Notes under the pieces: generated by a model | Seen by the model: the letters and a program-made list of their open reading frames with translations, nothing else | Told to the model about the DNA's origin: nothing | Databases searched by the model: none | Made by a program: the position numbers and the translations under genes | From: Marinomonas sp. SBI8L | GTDB lineage: Bacteria > Pseudomonadota > Gammaproteobacteria > Pseudomonadales > Marinomonadaceae | Assembly: GCF_001624705.1 (NCBI RefSeq) | Contig: NZ_JSEO01000023.1 | Coordinates: 1 to 52,905 of the forward strand | Length of the DNA: 52,905 nucleotides | Direction: 5' to 3' | Part shown: in pieces, positions 9,149-18,278 of the stretch | How the letters are laid out: each line of letters opens with the position of its first letter | How positions within the stretch are numbered: position 1 is the first letter of the stretch

Positions 9149-11752
9149 TTAAGCATTATTGGCTAAAAAGTCTTGTGCGAAACGCTGTAATACACCACCA
9201 GCTTCATATACAGAAACTTCTTCTGCCGTATCAAGACGACACGTAACAGGAACCTCTACACGTTCGCCATTTTTACGTTCAATAATCAGAGTTAATGTCG
9301 CACCTGGCGTTCTATCACCAATAACATCATAGGTTTCTGTGCCATCAATTTGGTAAGTATGGCGATTCTCACCTGCTTTAAACTCAAGCGGTAATACACC
9401 CATACCAACTAGGTTTGTTCTATGAATACGCTCAAAGCCTTCCGCCACAATCACCTCAACACCAGCCAGACGAACACCTTTAGCTGCCCAGTCGCGAGAA
9501 GAACCTTGCCCGTAATCTGCGCCAGCAACAATAATCAAAGGTTGTTTACGGTCCATATAGGTTTCAATCGCTTCCCACATGCGACTTTCTTGACCTTCAG
9601 GCTCAATACGCGCTAATGAACCCTGCTTAATCTCACCTTGTTCATCAAGGCACATTTCATTAAGCAGTTTAGGGTTAGCAAAAGTCGCTCTTTGCGCCGT
9701 TAAGTGGTCACCACGGTGAGTAGCGTAAGAGTTAAAGTCTTCTTCTGGTAAACCCATTTTGTCTAAATAAGCCCCAGCGGCACTGTTAAGCATAATGGCA
9801 TTAGAAGGAGACAAGTGGTCTGTGGTGATATTGTCACCCAGTACCGCTAATGGACGCATACCTTTCATGGTTCGCTCACCAGCAAGTGCGCCTTCCCAAT
9901 AAGGTGGTCTACGAATATAGGTACTCTGTGGGCGCCAGTCATAGAGAGGACTTGGTGCTCTATCAATTGCTCCAAGGTCAAACATAGGAATATAAATTTG
10001 TTTGAACTGCTCAGGCTTCACGGCTTTAGCAACGATTTCATCTATCTCTTCGTCACTTGGCCAAATATCTTTCAGGCTAATATCATTACCATCTTGATCT
10101 TGTCCTAGAATGTCTTTTTCAATATCAAAGCGCATTGTTCCTGCAATAGCATAAGCCACAACCAAAGGCGGAGAGGCAAGGAAAGCCTGTTTAGCATAAG
10201 GGTGGATTCGACCATCAAAGTTTCGGTTACCTGATAACACGGCTGTTGCATATAAATCTCTGTCAATTACTTCCTGTTGAATCTTAGGATCAAGTGCACC
10301 ACTCATGCCGTTACAAGTCGTACAAGCGTACGCCACGATACCAAAACCTAATTTTTCAAGCTCAGGTAGCAAACCAGCTTCTTCTAGATACAGTTTTGCA
10401 ACTTTAGAACCGGGAGCAAAAGAGGTTTTCACCCAAGGCTTTCGAATCAAGCCAAGCTCATTGGCTTTCTTAGCCACAAGAGCCGCAGCAACAACGTTAC
10501 GAGGGTTTGAAGTATTAGTACAAGACGTAATTGCCGCGATAATGACAGCACCATCAGGCATTTGCCCATCAGCCTCTTGTGCTTTAGCCGCATCAAGCCC
10601 TACTGCAATCCCACGTGACTCTAATTCTGTGGTTGGTAAACGACGATGAGGGTTAGATGGACCAGCCATATTGCGGCACACACTAGAAAGGTCAAACTCA
10701 AGTACTCTTTCATATTGAGCTTCAACAAGATCATCTGCCCAAAGGCCAGTTTGTTTTGCATATTCTTCGACTAAAGCTACTTGCTCTGGTTCACGTCCTG
10801 TAAGTTTAAGGTAATCAATCGTTTGTTCATCGATATAGAACATACCAGCAGAAGCACCAAACTCAGGTGTCATATTAGAGATAGTGGCACGATCACCTAT
10901 GGTTAACTTACTGGCACCTTCACCGAAGAATTCTAAGTAAGAGGACACAACCTTTTCGTTACGAAGGAACTCAGTAATTGCCAAAACAATGTCGGTAGCC
11001 GTAATACCAGGCTGGCGCTTCCCAACTAATTTCACCCCAATGATATTAGGTAAACGCATCATAGAAGGACGGCCTAACATAACGGTTTCGGCCTCTAAAC
11101 CACCCACACCGATAGCGATAACACCAAGAGCATCAACATGGGGTGTGTGACTATCAGTTCCTACACAAGTATCAGGGAAAGCAACCCCATCTCTCGCCTG
11201 AATCACTGGAGACATTTTTTCTAGGTTGATCTGGTGCATGATGCCATTACCCGCTGGAATCACATCAACATTTTCAAAGGCTGTTTTTGTCCATTCGATA
11301 AAATGGAATCTATCTTCATTACGTCTGTCTTCAATTGCCCTATTCTTCTCGAAGGCATCTTTATCAAAGCCAGGTGCCTCAACAGCTAAAGAGTGGTCAA
11401 CGATTAACTGAGTCGGTACAACTGGATTGACCTTAGCAGGGTCACCACCTTGATCAGCAATCGCATCACGCAGACCGGCTAAATCAACTAATGCGGTTTG
11501 TCCAAGAATGTCATGACAAACAACACGAGCTGGGAACCAAGGAAAATCTAAGTCTCTTTTACGCTCAATAATTTGAGTCAGAGCTGCTGTTAAGTTTTCA
11601 GGCTCACAACGTCGCACCAGATTTTCTGCTAACACTCTTGAAGTGTAAGGCAAGGTTGCATAAGCCCCTGGTTTAATAGCTTCCACCGCTGCTCGGGTGT
11701 CAAAAAAGTCTAGGCCTGTACTAGCCAAAGGTTTGCGATATAAAGTATTCAT
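9149..11752 (-). CDS. acnD: Fe/S-dependent 2-methylisocitrate dehydratase AcnD
   Basis: 867 aa, the length of AcnD and shorter than housekeeping AcnA/AcnB. Aconitase landmarks are present: GVGGLEAETVMLGRP, the first cluster cysteine in TSCTNTSNP, two more in CTTCNGMSG, and the swivel-domain GADYGQGSSRDWAAKG. It dehydrates 2-methylcitrate in the propionate pathway, working with PrpF. It lies third in the operon after gntR-prpB-prpC. A 203-bp gap with a hairpin separates it from prpC. Confidence 0.95.
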   Translation of the reverse strand: MNTLYRKPLASTGLDFFDTRAAVEAIKPGAYATLPYTSRVLAENLVRRCEPENLTAALTQIIERKRDLDFPWFPARVVCHDILGQTALVDLAGLRDAIADQGGDPAKVNPVVPTQLIVDHSLAVEAPGFDKDAFEKNRAIEDRRNEDRFHFIEWTKTAFENVDVIPAGNGIMHQINLEKMSPVIQARDGVAFPDTCVGTDSHTPHVDALGVIAIGVGGLEAETVMLGRPSMMRLPNIIGVKLVGKRQPGITATDIVLAITEFLRNEKVVSSYLEFFGEGASKLTIGDRATISNMTPEFGASAGMFYIDEQTIDYLKLTGREPEQVALVEEYAKQTGLWADDLVEAQYERVLEFDLSSVCRNMAGPSNPHRRLPTTELESRGIAVGLDAAKAQEADGQMPDGAVIIAAITSCTNTSNPRNVVAAALVAKKANELGLIRKPWVKTSFAPGSKVAKLYLEEAGLLPELEKLGFGIVAYACTTCNGMSGALDPKIQQEVIDRDLYATAVLSGNRNFDGRIHPYAKQAFLASPPLVVAYAIAGTMRFDIEKDILGQDQDGNDISLKDIWPSDEEIDEIVAKAVKPEQFKQIYIPMFDLGAIDRAPSPLYDWRPQSTYIRRPPYWEGALAGERTMKGMRPLAVLGDNITTDHLSPSNAIMLNSAAGAYLDKMGLPEEDFNSYATHRGDHLTAQRATFANPKLLNEMCLDEQGEIKQGSLARIEPEGQESRMWEAIETYMDRKQPLIIVAGADYGQGSSRDWAAKGVRLAGVEVIVAEGFERIHRTNLVGMGVLPLEFKAGENRHTYQIDGTETYDVIGDRTPGATLTLIIERKNGERVEVPVTCRLDTAEEVSVYEAGGVLQRFAQDFLANNA

Positions 11753-11916
11753 AATAGCTATCCAGCAGTATCAAGAGACAAACAGTTAATAAAAACGCCC
11801 ATCTGAATAAAAGTTTAAGCGGTATTCAAGGCGACAAAACACTCTAAAAAAAGCTTTAGTAAGCGCTTTTTAGACATGCTTTATTGCGCATCAATAAATA
11901 AGGATCGGACAAATCA

Positions 11917-11948
11917 GGTGAGGCCGAGTTTTAATACTCAGCCTCACC
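11917..11948 (-). repeat. Hairpin between prpC and acnD
   Basis: GGTGAGGC (11917-11924) pairs with GCCTCACC (11941-11948), and the stem continues after one mismatch through GAGT/ACTC. It lies 8 bp after the prpC stop codon. No T-run follows on the minus strand, so it is more likely an mRNA end-protecting or partial attenuation structure than a full terminator. Confidence 0.6.
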
Positions 11949-11955
11949 AAGTCAA

Positions 11956-13080
11956 TTAACGTTCGCCAATCGGTTTAACAGTACGAGGTTCAGAACCTGT
12001 ATAGTCAGCGCTTGGTCGAATAATACGGTTATTCGCTCTTTGCTCCATTACATGGGCAGCCCAGCCAGTTAGACGTGAGCACACAAAGATTGGCGTAAAG
12101 AGCTTTGTTGGAATACCCATAAAATGATAAGCCGATGCATGGAAGAAATCAGCATTACAAAATAGCTTTTTGGTGTCCCACATAAACTCTTCACAAGCCA
12201 CTGAAATGTCGTATAAAGAAGTATCACCATTCTCATGAGCCAGCTTCTCAGACCATTTTTTGATGATGACATTACGAGGATCTGAGGTGCTATATATCGC
12301 ATGACCAAACCCCATGATTTTCTCTTTACGTTCAAGCATGCCCGCCATTTGCACCTTGGCATCTTCTGGCGAAGAAAACTTCTCTATCATATCCATTGCC
12401 GCTTCATTGGCACCACCGTGCAGAGGGCCACGTAATGAACCAATCGCACCTGTGACACAAGAATACATATCAGACAAGGTAGAGGCACAAACACGCGCGG
12501 TGAATGTAGACGCATTAAATTCATGCTCAGCATAAAGAATTAAGGACACATCCATTACACGGCGATGCTGATCAGAAGGGGTTTTGCCACTCATGAGTTT
12601 AAGTAAATGACCACCAATAGAATCTTCATCTGTATTACAGTCAATCTCGACACCCTCATGAGAGAAACGGTACCAGTAACACATGATGGCAGGGAAAGCG
12701 CCAAGAAGGCGATTCGCCGCTTTGTCTTGATCATTAAAATCAACTTCTGGCTCAAGGTTACCCAAGAATGAAGCACCGGTACGCATCACATCCATTGGAT
12801 GCGCATCAGCCGGAATACGTTGTAAGACTTCTTTTAACGCCTGAGGTAAATCACGCATTCCTCTTAACTGAGTTTTATAGGTATCAAGCTGAGCTCGATT
12901 AGGTAATTCACCGTTAAAAAGCAAATAGGCGACTTCTTCAAAGCTAGCGTTATCCGCAAGATCTGACACATCATAACCACAATAGGTTAAGCCACTGCCC
13001 GATTTACCAACGGTGCAAAGGGCTGTTTCGCCCGCACTTTGTCCGCGAAGTCCCGCACCTGTTAATTTTTTAGCTGTCAT
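11956..13080 (-). CDS. prpC: 2-methylcitrate synthase PrpC
   Basis: 374 aa, a citrate-synthase fold at the shorter PrpC length. Motifs include GLRGQSAGETALCTVG at the N-terminus, GSLRGPLHGGANEAAMDM and GFGHAIYSTSDPRN with the catalytic histidines, and a C-terminal RPSADYTG. It condenses propionyl-CoA with oxaloacetate to 2-methylcitrate. The position between prpB and acnD separates it from the housekeeping citrate synthase. Confidence 0.95.
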   Translation of the reverse strand: MTAKKLTGAGLRGQSAGETALCTVGKSGSGLTYCGYDVSDLADNASFEEVAYLLFNGELPNRAQLDTYKTQLRGMRDLPQALKEVLQRIPADAHPMDVMRTGASFLGNLEPEVDFNDQDKAANRLLGAFPAIMCYWYRFSHEGVEIDCNTDEDSIGGHLLKLMSGKTPSDQHRRVMDVSLILYAEHEFNASTFTARVCASTLSDMYSCVTGAIGSLRGPLHGGANEAAMDMIEKFSSPEDAKVQMAGMLERKEKIMGFGHAIYSTSDPRNVIIKKWSEKLAHENGDTSLYDISVACEEFMWDTKKLFCNADFFHASAYHFMGIPTKLFTPIFVCSRLTGWAAHVMEQRANNRIIRPSADYTGSEPRTVKPIGER

Positions 13081-13208
13081 AATTACACCTTTTCCTATAG
13101 CAAAGCCCTTTGAGACAATCCTTTATAGGCCATCTCGATAAAGACAGACCTACCAAAAGACAATGCTGATAATTTGATTTACGTTTTTGTTATTCTTTAA
13201 CCATCAAG

Positions 13209-14114
13209 TTATTTGTTCTTACCTTGAGAAAATAGCTGATCAAGCTTTTGCTCATATTCGTGGTAACCAAGATAATCATACAGTTCCATGCGGGTTTGCA
13301 TGTTATCAATCGCTGCTTTTTGATCGCCGTCAGCTAACAGGGTTTGATAAACATTTTCAGCCGCTTTATTCATGGCTCTAAAAGCAGAAAGAGGATAAAG
13401 CACCATAGCAGCACCCCACTCACCTAGCTCTTTCTTGTTCCATAGCTCAGTCTGACCAAATTCAGTAATATTAGCCAAAATAGGCACATCTAAGGCTTCA
13501 GAGAATGCTCGGTAATGCTCTTCTGTCTTCACCGCTTCAGCGAAAATGCCATCAGCACCAGCAGCAACGTAAGCTTTTGCTCTTGCAATTGCGGCTTCTA
13601 ATCCTTCTTGAGCGAAAGAGTCAGTACGCGCCATGATGAAAAAATCAGGATCGATACGAGCATCGACAGCTGCTTTGATTCTGTCAGTCATTTCTTCAAC
13701 AGAAACGATTTCTTTATTCGGTCTGTGACCACAACGTTTTTGCGCCACTTGATCTTCAATATGAACTGCAGCAGCACCTGCCTTTTCCATATCACGAATA
13801 GTTTTAGCTATGTTAAATGCGCCACCCCAACCCGTATCAATATCCACTAATAAAGGTAGACTTGAAGCAGACGTAATACGCTGAACATCAACGATGACAT
13901 CGTTAAGTGATGTCATACCCAAATCAGGCAAACCGTAAGAGGCATTCGCCACGCCGCCACCAGATAAGTAAATTGCTTGATGACCTAACTGTTCTGCCAT
14001 CATGGCGCAGTACGCATTGATGGTTCCGACAATTTGCAGTGGCGCGTTATTTTTAAGGGCTAATCGAAACTTAGCACCAGGTGATAACCTTGTTTGTGAC
14101 GAATCTTGCGACAT
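13209..14114 (-). CDS. prpB: Methylisocitrate lyase PrpB
   Basis: 301 aa. It has the isocitrate lyase/PEP mutase signature: DIDTGWGG with metal-binding acidic residues and [11 protein letters not shown] with the catalytic cysteine in KRCGH. It cleaves 2-methylisocitrate to pyruvate and succinate, the last step of the cycle. AAGGGGACA precedes the ATG. The gene starts 24 bp after the GntR gene ends, so the two are co-transcribed. A 128-bp gap leads to prpC. Confidence 0.95.
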   Translation of the reverse strand: MSQDSSQTRLSPGAKFRLALKNNAPLQIVGTINAYCAMMAEQLGHQAIYLSGGGVANASYGLPDLGMTSLNDVIVDVQRITSASSLPLLVDIDTGWGGAFNIAKTIRDMEKAGAAAVHIEDQVAQKRCGHRPNKEIVSVEEMTDRIKAAVDARIDPDFFIMARTDSFAQEGLEAAIARAKAYVAAGADGIFAEAVKTEEHYRAFSEALDVPILANITEFGQTELWNKKELGEWGAAMVLYPLSAFRAMNKAAENVYQTLLADGDQKAAIDNMQTRMELYDYLGYHEYEQKLDQLFSQGKNK

Positions 14115-14138
14115 GATATGTGTCCCCTTACCTATTGA

Positions 14139-14831
14139 TTATTGGTTGAGCTTATTTTGCTCAGCGATTTTGTTTTCGATATTTTTGCGAGAAGCCGCAA
14201 TGTGACGACGCATAAGAAGCTCAGCAAGCTCTCCGTCTCTATCACTTATGGCTTCGATAATTCTGGAGTGTTCAGAAAAAGCACGGCTCGCCCTTGGGCT
14301 ATTCATGCCAAATTGGCAACGATACATACGGACAAGGTGATACAGCTGTCCGCAAATAAGATTAATAAGTTGAGCGTTGTGACTACCTAAAATCACTTTA
14401 TAGTGAAAATCTAAATCACCCTTTTCTTGGTAATAAGCGACACCATCTTGTAAATCCTGCGCGGTAGAATGTTGTGACAACATGGCCTTCATGTCGACAA
14501 TTTCTTCATCCGTCATATTTTCAGCGGCTTGACGACAGGCCATACCTTCTAAAGCCTCACGAGTAATATAAAGCTCTAATAAACCTTTAATGCTGCACTC
14601 AACAACACGAGAGCCTACATTTGGCTTGCGTTCAACAAGGTGGCATTTTTCTAGGCGATTCAAGGCTTCACGCAAGGTAGAGCGGCTTACTTGATATTGT
14701 TTAGCTAACTCAGGCTCACTGATTTTACTACCAGCTAAAATGTCGCCCTCAACAATAGCATGCTGAATCTGCTCAAAGACTTTGTCTGCAGTAGTGACTG
14801 CTAAGGTTTTTGTTGGATTATCAAGAGGCAT
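14139..14831 (-). CDS. GntR/FadR-type regulator of the prp operon
   Basis: 230 aa from the ATG at 14831. The N-terminal winged helix-turn-helix (SEPELAKQYQVSRSTLREALNRL) is followed by an all-helical FCD ligand domain (LYITREALEGMACRQAAEN onward). The frame also opens at a TTG 60 bp upstream (14891), but that TTG is part of a TTGACA promoter box, so the ATG is preferred although no good ribosome site precedes it. As first gene of gntR-prpBC-acnD-prpF it probably senses methylcitrate or a related acid and represses its own operon through the palindromes around the promoter. Confidence 0.9.
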   Translation of the reverse strand: MPLDNPTKTLAVTTADKVFEQIQHAIVEGDILAGSKISEPELAKQYQVSRSTLREALNRLEKCHLVERKPNVGSRVVECSIKGLLELYITREALEGMACRQAAENMTDEEIVDMKAMLSQHSTAQDLQDGVAYYQEKGDLDFHYKVILGSHNAQLINLICGQLYHLVRMYRCQFGMNSPRASRAFSEHSRIIEAISDRDGELAELLMRRHIAASRKNIENKIAEQNKLNQ

Positions 14832-14834
14832 AAC

Positions 14835-14846
14835 ATTGTCTACAAT
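14835..14846. promoter_or_regulatory. Second GntR operator between promoter and gntR start
   Basis: ATTGTCTACAAT is an inverted repeat ATTGT-N2-ACAAT that shares the core of the 14905 palindrome. It lies in the predicted 5' leader just before the ATG, a usual place for an autorepressor to block initiation or elongation. Confidence 0.7.
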
Positions 14847-14863
14847 TTGTTTGATTAATGAGC

Positions 14864-14891
14864 ATACTAAAGAAAATTCAGCATATGTCAA
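14864..14891 (-). promoter_or_regulatory. Likely sigma-70 promoter of the gntR-prp operon
   Basis: On the minus strand TTGACA (14891-14886) is a perfect -35 box, followed after 16 nt by TAGTAT (14869-14864), a 4/6 match to the -10 box. Start of transcription would fall near 14857, about 25 nt before the ATG at 14831. Operator-like palindromes flank it on both sides. Confidence 0.65.
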
Positions 14892-14904
14892 TCCTACTCA
14901 AAGC

Positions 14905-14920
14905 TAATTGTCGACAATTA
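14905..14920. promoter_or_regulatory. Palindromic GntR operator upstream of the -35 box
   Basis: TAATTGTCGACAATTA is a perfect 16-bp palindrome with the TTGT-N2-ACAA core seen in operators of FadR/VanR-type GntR proteins. It ends 13 bp before the TTGACA box and faces both the prp operon and the divergent alcohol dehydrogenase gene. Confidence 0.75.
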
Positions 14921-15195
14921 TAGTTCGATATCTGTTCAATTGAGGAAAAGAATCTAATTATTTGGCTAATTGTCTTACACTTTAATAGCTCTTCACCTAA
15001 AACCCACTTACTTTAATCAAATTGTCTTCGCACCTTTTAACGCTTCTTATAGCGCTCAGTTATCAAGTTGGTTAAACACGCTATTTCGGATAGAATCAAA
15101 AAAATGTTGTAAAATGAAAACATTAAAGTAAAAAAGAAAGAAAATCGCTAAAAAAGAACACAAAAACAATCACTAATGAAAATTAAAGGTGAGAC
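14921..15195. other. Divergent regulatory region, rest of the prp/ADH intergenic space
   Basis: The space between gntR and the dehydrogenase holds two further AATTGTC half-sites near 14968 and 15020 besides the two full palindromes. No small gene is evident. The last 90 bp before the dehydrogenase are very A-rich. Confidence 0.5.
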
Positions 15196-16455
15196 ATGAC
15201 AGCTTTATTAAAGAGTTTTGAATTTGCTCAGTGGCCAAAAATTCACTATGGCGAAGGTATTAGTCAGAACTTAAAAACAGAATTAAGCGATTTAGACACT
15301 GTGTTATGGGTAACAGGCGGTAAAAGCGGTAACTATTCTTCTTATTTTAAGCTTTTCATCGAGCTCTCTGGTATTGAAATAGAAGCGGATCATATTGTCC
15401 AGATTGGCGCTGAACCAAGCCCTTGTGATATCGATGCCATCACTCGCCGTTTCCAAAACACCCAACATCAAACTCAGATTACTAAAGTCATTGCGATAGG
15501 TGGCGGTTCAGTACTCGATGCAGGGAAAGCCCTAGCTGCCATGTTAATGACAAAACACAGCTTATTAGATTATTTAGAAGGGGTCGGTAAAGGTTTACCT
15601 CTGCCAGATCAGATTCTTCCTTTCATTGCGATACCAACAACCTCTGGTACAGGCAGTGAAATGACCTCAAATGCCGTTTTTAGTCAGGTAGGAAACAAAG
15701 GTTTTAAAAAATCCATCCGACATGACAAGTTAATCCCAACAGAGATTTGGCTTGATTCACGCCTAACTATGTCCTGTCCTCCTCTTCAGACGGCTTGCTG
15801 TGGATTAGATGCCTTTACACAATTACTCGAAGCCTATCTCTCAACTAAAAGCAGCCTGATTACAGACACACTCGCTGAAAAAGGGCTTGAACTTATTATT
15901 AAAAACCTCATTCCAGCCTGCACAAATAAAGCTGATGATCCTGATGTAAGAGGCGAGCTTGCCTTAGCGGCTATGCTATCTGGCAGCTGCTTAGCCAATG
16001 CAGGCCTTGGTATAGTGCATGGTATCGCAGGCCCTATGGGAGGGTTTTACGAGATACCCCATGGTGTTGCTTGTGCAGGTCTTATTGCTGAAGCTAACCA
16101 AGCGACTCTGAATGCTTTGATCAAGGAAAGCAGTTCAAACAAGAGTGCTGAAATCTCTTCACAAGCAAGGACGAGTGCCATTTTTAAGATGGCAAAAATT
16201 GGTCGTCTCTGCGCTCAAGAAAGAGACCTATTAGGCGGTACCTTATCTGACGGTGACTTATCAGAATTGGACTACTGTCAGATATTAGTAGACACTCTGT
16301 TTGCTTGGCAAAAAGCGCTTAATATCCCTAAATTTCGCAAATATGGTTTGAATACAGATGAGCTTGACGCTTTAGTGAAGGCATCTAGCAATCGCAATAA
16401 CCCAGTAGTATTAAGCCAAACAGAGATTAAAGCACTCATTACAGCGTGTATTTGA
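15196..16455 (+). CDS. Iron-containing alcohol dehydrogenase family protein
   Basis: 419 aa with AAAGGTGAG before the ATG. The nucleotide site is IGGGSVLDAGKA (about 101-112), and the family signature TTSGTGSEMT is at 148-157. Metal ligands seen are Asp205 (CGLDAFTQ), His275 (VHGIAGP) and His289 (PHGVA); the second usual ligand, His in DALTH, is Gln209 here. Several Fe-ADH subfamilies carry this Gln, so it is not necessarily inactive. The gene is divergent from the prp operon and shares its operator region, so a role in alcohols or aldehydes linked to propionate is possible but inferred. Confidence 0.88.
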   Translation: MTALLKSFEFAQWPKIHYGEGISQNLKTELSDLDTVLWVTGGKSGNYSSYFKLFIELSGIEIEADHIVQIGAEPSPCDIDAITRRFQNTQHQTQITKVIAIGGGSVLDAGKALAAMLMTKHSLLDYLEGVGKGLPLPDQILPFIAIPTTSGTGSEMTSNAVFSQVGNKGFKKSIRHDKLIPTEIWLDSRLTMSCPPLQTACCGLDAFTQLLEAYLSTKSSLITDTLAEKGLELIIKNLIPACTNKADDPDVRGELALAAMLSGSCLANAGLGIVHGIAGPMGGFYEIPHGVACAGLIAEANQATLNALIKESSSNKSAEISSQARTSAIFKMAKIGRLCAQERDLLGGTLSDGDLSELDYCQILVDTLFAWQKALNIPKFRKYGLNTDELDALVKASSNRNNPVVLSQTEIKALITACI

Positions 16456-16486
16456 AGCTAGATTTAGGAATTTACAAGAAACAAAG

Positions 16487-16512
16487 AATAGGTCGCTTTA
16501 TAGCGACCTATT
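16487..16512. terminator. 11-bp perfect hairpin between convergent genes
   Basis: AATAGGTCGCT (16487-16497) pairs with AGCGACCTATT (16502-16512) over a TTAT loop. It lies between the dehydrogenase and the HD-GYP gene. The terminal AA/TT pairs give little T-run. Confidence 0.7.
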
Positions 16513-16522
16513 CGAGACTCAA

Positions 16523-17782
16523 TTAAGCTTTATCAGTGTGATCAAAGTAATAATTAACACGCATTCTTGGATTTAAGTAGGAAAACACTTCTTCAGATAA
16601 CTGGCTAGGGTGAATCGCTTTTACTATCTTAAGATCTTCATTTTCGTCCAAATCTAAAATAACAGCCTCATCTTTAGGAACATGCGGGTCATAAATCAGG
16701 ACATTTGGTGCAAGTAGTTTATTCAGATTGACTGAGATAACCAAAGCACATTGGCCGCTATCTAGCTCAACCACGGTACCTGGCGGGTAAATCCCCAATA
16801 ACTTAACCAAAAGACTAAGCGAATCTTCTTCGTACTTTGCCTTATCCACTTTAAATTGATGTGCCAAAGCAGCAAAAGGCGTTTTCGCATTTTTAATATT
16901 AATAGGATGACACAAGCTATCGTAGTTATTTACCACAGATAAAATATGTGAAAGCGGATCAAGCTCCTTACCCTCTAAGCCCAAAGGATGGCCGCTACCA
17001 TCATAAAACTCATGGTGCTGCTCTATCAGTTTAAGCGCCCTATCATCAAAGTTAGATGAGGTAACCAGCAATTCAATACTGTATTTAGGATGTAGTTTTA
17101 AAAAATTACTTTCAGCCGCATTTAACGGCTCTGTTTTTCGCAATATTTGAGCAGGTATCTTAAGTTTACCAACATCATGAAAAAGACCAGCAAGCCCTAA
17201 CAAGGTTAAATCTTCCTTGCCTAGACCCTTTTTCTTACCCAATAGCATAGCCAGAACAGACACATTTAACGCATGATAATAAAGACCTTCATCTTCTTTA
17301 CTCTCATTCATCAAATGTAAGACAGCATCACCCTTATTAAGTAGGTGGTCTGTAATTTCATCAATTAATTCAGTTGCTTGATCAACAGACTGCGCAGGTT
17401 TGTTACGCATATCTCGCATGATATTACGTACATGGTTCATAGAGTTCTGAAAACATTTTTCAGTACGGCCTAAATCTGATTTAAATGATTTAAGTTTTTG
17501 CATACGCTCTTCTTTAATCAGCGTAAGCTCGTCTTTTAACTCTTCAACCTCAGCTTCGTCTTGGGTATCTTCTACCAACTCCGACATGGGAATAGGTTTA
17601 GCATCACTTTTACTTGGAACAGCCATAACATGGCGCACTCCAAGGCTTTTAATAATCTTAATCTGATCATCTGTTTTAATCTTAAAGTGATTAAGAACAA
17701 ACGGGTGCTGAAACCACTTTAAAGGCAGTTGCACATATATACCTGGCTGTAACTGCTCAACCGCTACCTTAACGCCCTTCAT
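16523..17782 (-). CDS. HD-GYP domain c-di-GMP phosphodiesterase with DUF3391
   Basis: 419 aa, soluble. The N-terminal about 125 residues match the DUF3391 pattern (VEQLQPGIYVQLPLKWFQHPF), with a coiled coil at about 75-105. The HD-GYP domain follows: the metal pair His202-Asp203 in LFHDVGKLKIP, HHE at 256-258, and GSGHPLG, where the usual GYP reads GHP. Most metal-site residues are kept, so hydrolysis of c-di-GMP is likely. It is monocistronic, next to the binding-protein/diguanylate-cyclase pair but facing away from it. Confidence 0.9.
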   Translation of the reverse strand: MKGVKVAVEQLQPGIYVQLPLKWFQHPFVLNHFKIKTDDQIKIIKSLGVRHVMAVPSKSDAKPIPMSELVEDTQDEAEVEELKDELTLIKEERMQKLKSFKSDLGRTEKCFQNSMNHVRNIMRDMRNKPAQSVDQATELIDEITDHLLNKGDAVLHLMNESKEDEGLYYHALNVSVLAMLLGKKKGLGKEDLTLLGLAGLFHDVGKLKIPAQILRKTEPLNAAESNFLKLHPKYSIELLVTSSNFDDRALKLIEQHHEFYDGSGHPLGLEGKELDPLSHILSVVNNYDSLCHPINIKNAKTPFAALAHQFKVDKAKYEEDSLSLLVKLLGIYPPGTVVELDSGQCALVISVNLNKLLAPNVLIYDPHVPKDEAVILDLDENEDLKIVKAIHPSQLSEEVFSYLNPRMRVNYYFDHTDKA

Positions 17783-18278
17783 AAAATATCATTACACCTT
17801 AAAAAAAATTTACACTGGCTAACTTATTATATGCAAAACACTTGTTCTCAAAACTAGAATACATCAAACAACTGCAAGTATTTTTATAGTTAAGCTCAGT
17901 TTTATAACCTAAGTTTAACATTCTCTAATGAGAAAACCATAAAGCATTTACTCTAATCAATCCTATCTAGGCTTTCTTAAATAAACCTTAATTATCGAAA
18001 GCTTAGACTAATACCCCCTTATAAAATGAGACTTAACAGGCTCAACAAAAGGCTTAAGGAAAGGTTTTGTTTTATCGAATCAACTCAACTAAAACCGTCA
18101 TTTTCAAGCCATCTAAAGTGATTAGGTTTCAAATTTTTACTAATTGGTAACAAATTTTGTAGACAGGAAACACTTACATAAAATAACATTGATGCGAGTA
18201 TAAATTAATGAACTAAACTGAATAAACACCTAATCCATAACTCTCAGCCCGAGTAGGTTGATAAGATGCTGGCCTTTT
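17783..18278. other. Intergenic region, about 500 bp, no gene seen
   Basis: AT-rich spacer between the divergent HD-GYP and binding-protein genes. It must carry both promoters. I found no tRNA, long repeat or convincing short coding frame. Confidence 0.55.

Noticed and set aside
14832-14891. 60-bp N-terminal extension of the GntR regulator from a TTG
   Set aside because: The TTG is the first base triplet of a perfect -35 box and the second operator falls inside the extension, so it is more likely promoter and leader.
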